A stretch of DNA of 64,000 nucleotides, from NCBI RefSeq assembly GCF_016919385.1, contig NZ_CP070351.1, positions 1,116,001 to 1,180,000 on the forward strand, read 5' to 3'. The DNA is from Gordonia sp. PDNC005 (GTDB lineage: Bacteria > Actinomycetota > Actinomycetes > Mycobacteriales > Mycobacteriaceae). Every line of letters begins with the position of its first letter. Within the stretch, counting starts at the first letter, position 1. Made by a program: the position numbers and the translations under genes. The notes under the pieces were generated by a model that had not been told where the DNA came from, ran no database searches, and saw only the letters and a program-made list of their open reading frames with translations. Of this stretch, positions 63,401-64,000 are shown one piece after another.

Positions 63401-63704
63401 CCCGCTCAAGGCCGGTCTGCTGACCAGCCTCGGCTTCGGACACGTCTCCGGTCTCATCGCGGTGGTTCACCCCGAGGCGTTCGTCTCGTCGCTCGACGAG
63501 ACCTCACGTGCGGACTACCGGCGCGCCGCCGCAGCTCGCCTGCGTGACGGACAGCAGCGTCTCCTCTCGGCGATGTGCGGCGGCGACCCCGCGTACCAGC
63601 GTCCGGCGGACCGTCGTCTCGGGGACGGCGACGAGCACACGGCAGAGGCCTCGCTCCTGCTGAACCCAGAGGTCCGTCTCGACGCCCAGGGCTCGTACGC
63701 ATGA
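54474..63704 (+). CDS. fas: Type I fatty acid synthase (FAS-I)
   Basis: One 3,076-residue chain that makes long-chain acyl-CoA de novo, feeding membrane lipid and mycolate synthesis. Domains in order: acetyltransferase (GHSQG near 144), enoyl reductase (LAGMTPTTVDP near 430), MaoC-type dehydratase (SGDRNPIHTDP near 1230), malonyl/palmitoyl transferase (GHSVGEYNA near 1442), Ala/Pro linker (about 1750-1780), ACP with Ser in DGVSSRRNQ near 1817, ketoreductase (VTGASPDS near 2130; YGESKAALDAL) and ketosynthase (Cys in AACATAAVS near 2727, His in SKHDTS and LTGHAKGG). GTG 54474 follows AGGAG. acpS, its activating enzyme, comes next. Confidence 0.97.
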   Translation: MTLDQFRTGDRATSTDDGSTSLIDRFAAGECYAISFGGQGGPWLPTLAELVADADLGRRITAIVDSAARSLGPVADRLAAAGGDRFAPAEWIAAVDEDRAVPTDAELAAAELSVPGILLAQIAAIANLSKQGLDPSRLPASAVIGHSQGLLAAEAITTAEHPREADDAALLAIAQLMGAAATVTARRLGLLGSADQTTEGTSPMVAVNGVPPREIDAMLEEYRASLPTGTSGLPTVAIVNNRRSIVLAGSPRHLTGFQALCARRATAEAADRKAKLTGGKPFAPTFEELAVTVPFHHPDLAPAVDLVVEWAGLSGLDPEFAGRLATRILVDPVDWVDQIGDAVASGASWIIDFGPADLGARLAAPLVRGQGVGVIAAATRRGQRSLFVPGSAPAVARPWSAFSPRLVSLPTGRTVVDTAFTRLTGRSPMLLAGMTPTTVDPAIVAAAANAGHWAELAGGGQVTEEIFASNVAKLTDLLDENRQVQFNSLFLDPYLWKLQLGGKRLVQKARAQGAPFDGVIITAGIPELDEAVDLVGELNDAGLHYVAFKPGTVDQIRAVIRIAIAVPQFPVIVQIEGGRAGGHHSWEDLDDLLLATYGELRDRPNVVVCVGGGIGTPERASEYLTGEWSARYDYPSMPLDGILIGTAAMATLEATTSPEVKQMLVDTEGCDTWIGAGHSEAGMASGRSQLGADIHEIDNSASRCGRLLDEVAGDADAVAERRDEIIAAMERTAKPYFGDVSTMTYLEWLTRFAELAVGADGEYAWADITWEKRFVDMLRRTEARMHHLDTGEFESLFGVRVDDAHGAIARLTETFPAVEADILHPADVAFFLEQCRTPGKPVNFVPVIDKDVRRWWRSDSLWQAHDARYSADEVCIIPGTVAVSGITRVDEPVGDLLNRFEDQVVTDLRTSGEQAQVVAARRRRGIVSESGPLSILIEAEDVLWAGRQVRNPIALLGDREAWTVYDGEYAEHSTGAMIAYVPDAETADDEIRLDLVIPVSGSILRIPFTGDLKVVDGGSPRVTTAGAADAMRDLLAVAAGGDLLALTDGATTGTVAWRADSVADHSGATSSGLPTRLGATTPSSPNGFAVPDALVVACWPTVFSVIGGVSTDDGLPVVEGLLDLVHLDHAITLEAALPTVDTDLTVAARCVGVSDADVGRVVEVEVTVTDGDTPIAQLVERFAIRGRTGAASLADPVRAGGALREERTGTRKHLRSVTVNAPSRMHGFAVVSGDRNPIHTDPLAARLAGLGDPIVHGMWLSALAQQVVTASDSGQPTPAPRALLGWTARYLGMVRLGDAVDVRVDRVGIDSGREVIEVTAKVDDELVMAATGLLAAPRTVYAFPGQGIQSKGMGLEARSRSAAARDIWDRADKHTRETLGFSILAVVRDNPTTLVANGERYFHPDGVLFLTQFTQVAMATLGVAQIAELREAGAYVEDSITCGHSVGEYNALAACAGVLPLEAVLEVVFQRGSAMHHLVPRDAKGRSDYRLAAIRPSQFGLADADVEAFVSGIGTDADEFLQVVNLNLLGSQYAIAGTVRGLELLEAEIDRRRAEFGGKRAFILVPGIDVPFHSTVLRAGVPEFRGKLDELLPEVIDPDILVGNYIPNLVPRLFNLGRDFVQEIADLVPSEPLDAVLADWESWEARPAELARVILIELLAWQFASPVRWIETQDLLFSTVEQGGLGIDRFVEVGVKSAPTLTGLARNTLKLPPYGAAVTEVLNAQTDEQLLRAEDSAPEPVEDPDEGDTAPVEAAVEAAPVEAAPVAAAPVAAAAGPRPDDITFGPADAVRAVISLWTKMTPSQIGSADTIESLCDGVSSRRNQLLLDIGGELGLGAIDGAAEAEMHALAATVETMARGYKPLGDVLTDAVGDQIRKVAGPVNKRQNYIVDRVTDTWQLGGGWAQHTLVAVALGSRDGASVRGGDLGDLLESAVTTVNDLDNLIDRAVRSVGAARGISVELPAAGGAAGGAVDSAALDALAEHMGGKDGVLAATANTILAKLGLTSTASTEEILDDPNAVAAQRISDELGADWVRTVTPSFDEQRAVLLDDRWASAREDLARLWLLDESAVDADHDRIVGRMAGAGTTVAEHATWWQGKALHRGFRVHARLFAAIAEAAESTQSGVFADDVAVVTGASPDSIAASVVGELLGGGATVIATTSRLSSERLGFYKELYRDHASHGAALWVVPANLASYVDVDAVVEWIGTEQTENLGATTGVIKEAMTPTLLFPFAAPRVAGDLTDAGGRAEMEMKVLLWSVERMIAGLGAIGADHDLDSRLHVVLPGSPNRGMFGGDGAYGESKAALDALVTRWGAEESWGSRTTIAHALIGWVRGTGLMGGNDGMVAAVEAAGVRTWSTEEMAGELVSLCTADKRAQARVEPIVADLTAGLDPNIDLKALAKVAAAESADEPESDVDEPVNPLVAALPFPARADLPTAHEWPEITARPEDMVVIVGAGEVGPYGSSRTRFEMEVDEKLSAAGVLELAWNTGLVTWEETPKPGWYDVESGDPVAEADIADRYHDEVVARCGIRRYVDEGAMVDNSSPLLESVFLDEDLTFTVPNEAAARAFASADPERTRIVATDSGDWSVTRLAGTEIRVPRRFELSRTVGGQIPTGFDPVRWGVSPDMAESVDRVALWNLVATVDAFITAGLTPSELMRWVHPGLVANTQGTGMGGMTSMRSLYVDTLLGESKANDILQEALPNVVAAHVVQSYIGSYGAMIHPVAACATAAVSVEEGADKIRLGKALFAVAGGFDDVGIEGIVGFGDMSATADSAAMKAKGIDERRYSRANDRRRSGFVESAGGGTVLLARGDVAAQLGLPVLGVVAWAQSFGDGVHTSIPAPGLGALGAARGQKMSPLATSLASLGVSPDDVAVVSKHDTSTRANDPNESELHERLAGAIGRGDGAPLFVVSQKSLTGHAKGGAAAFQLIGLCQVLRDGVVPPNRSLDCVDDKMAEYPHLVWPRETLRMGERFPLKAGLLTSLGFGHVSGLIAVVHPEAFVSSLDETSRADYRRAAAARLRDGQQRLLSAMCGGDPAYQRPADRRLGDGDEHTAEASLLLNPEVRLDAQGSYA

Positions 63705-63724
63705 CCACCTCGGACGCACGATGA
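63701..63724 (+). other. Seven-codon mini-ORF linking fas to acpS
   Basis: ATG 63701 overlaps the fas stop (ATGA) and opens MTTSDAR, whose TGA at 63722-63724 overlaps the acpS ATG at 63721 (again ATGA). Terminating ribosomes could be passed from fas to acpS across the 16 bp gap. Confidence 0.45.
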
Positions 63725-64000
63725 GCATCGTCGGAGTCGGCATCGACATGGTGTCGGTGACCGAGTTCGCCGAGCAGCTCAAGCAGCCCGGTTCGACGTT
63801 CGCCGGCCGTTTCTCGGTCGGCGAGCGTCGGGATTCGGCCGACCGAACCGGTGCCGACGATCGTCACCTCGCGGCGCGCTGGGCGGCGCGTGAAGCCGTG
63901 ATCAAGGCGTGGTCGTCGAGCCGGTTCGGTCTGGCGCCGGTGCTGCCGGAGACGGCCGTCAATGAGGTGGAGGTGCAGTCGGACGCCTATGGCCGCCCGC
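63721..64000 (+). CDS. acpS: Holo-[acyl-carrier-protein] synthase (3' end outside window)
   Basis: Transfers phosphopantetheine from CoA to the ACP serine of FAS-I. The 93 visible residues contain Asp9 in VGVGIDMVSV and Glu58/Lys62 in AAREAVIKAW, the magnesium-binding and catalytic residues of the AcpS family. ATG 63721 lies 17 bp after the fas stop codon begins and is linked to it by a short overlapping mini-ORF. About 30-40 residues are missing at the right edge. Placement directly after fas is the usual order in Mycobacteriales. Confidence 0.93.
   Translation, partial: MSIVGVGIDMVSVTEFAEQLKQPGSTFAGRFSVGERRDSADRTGADDRHLAARWAAREAVIKAWSSSRFGLAPVLPETAVNEVEVQSDAYGRP

Noticed and set aside
59892..63470. 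A 1,192-codon open frame antisense to fas
   Set aside because: It mirrors the high-GC third positions of the fas coding frame and contains no recognisable domain; the sense strand carries continuous FAS-I motifs.

Overview
The window is high-GC actinobacterial DNA of the order Mycobacteriales. The most specific signs are a single-chain type I fatty acid synthase followed by acpS, the mycobactin-type importer IrtA/IrtB behind an iron-regulator box, the actinobacterial mismatch endonuclease NucS, and a long run of genes in the order known from Mycobacterium tuberculosis Rv1321 to Rv1343c. A genus such as Gordonia or Williamsia fits, but the sequence alone does not fix it.

Layout. 1-6.5 kb: the end of an aldehyde dehydrogenase gene (cut by the window edge), a divergent PucR regulator, then a leftward catabolic-looking operon (SDR, saccharopine-dehydrogenase-like oxidoreductase, acyl-CoA ligase) facing a TetR gene. 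7.2-27.4 kb: the conserved housekeeping block: nucS, a DivIVA-like coiled coil, methylmalonyl-CoA epimerase, a thiolase, a DUF3817 membrane protein, a CnoX-like thioredoxin/TPR protein; leftward pncB-pncA-dinG-glgB; rightward clpS, DUF2017, P1 peptidase, rhomboid, murI, cAMP-phosphodiesterase-like MBL protein, rph and rdgB. Compared with M. tuberculosis, glgE/glgP and mec-cysO-cysM are missing from their expected places, and an accessory patch (DUF222/HNH nuclease plus small genes, one resembling colicin immunity proteins) splits the MBL gene from rph. 27.4-36 kb: M15 peptidase, two-component system, PAP2 protein, AlkD-like protein, iron-regulated irtAB and a small exported protein. 36-43.2 kb: double-hotdog thioesterase, LysE exporter, a head-to-head pair of related unknown genes, GyrI-like protein, tRNA-Leu(UAG), a methyltransferase, and an acyltransferase/TetR pair with two operators. 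43.3-54.2 kb: trans-sulfuration-type PLP enzyme, OpgC-like membrane protein, FadD15-like ligase, DEAD-box helicase, a TetR-controlled permease, a HIT-sirtuin-unknown operon, and secreted and lipoprotein genes. 54.5-64 kb: fas and the start of acpS.

The regulatory layer is unusually readable. Fourteen start codons have a TANNNT hexamer ending 6-7 bases upstream, the signature of leaderless mRNA, and this fixes several starts. pncB and clpS share an almost symmetrical bidirectional leaderless promoter. The terminator after the DUF4189 gene has a T-tract that doubles as the -10 element of the HIT gene. murI can only start at CTG. Short ATGA-linked mini-ORFs precede the DUF2017 gene and acpS. No complete new defence or biosynthetic system is evident. 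The best candidates for something undescribed are the accessory patch at 22.5-25.2 kb, the duplicated unknown family at 38-39.3 kb, and the palindrome-dense element at 43.2-43.3 kb.
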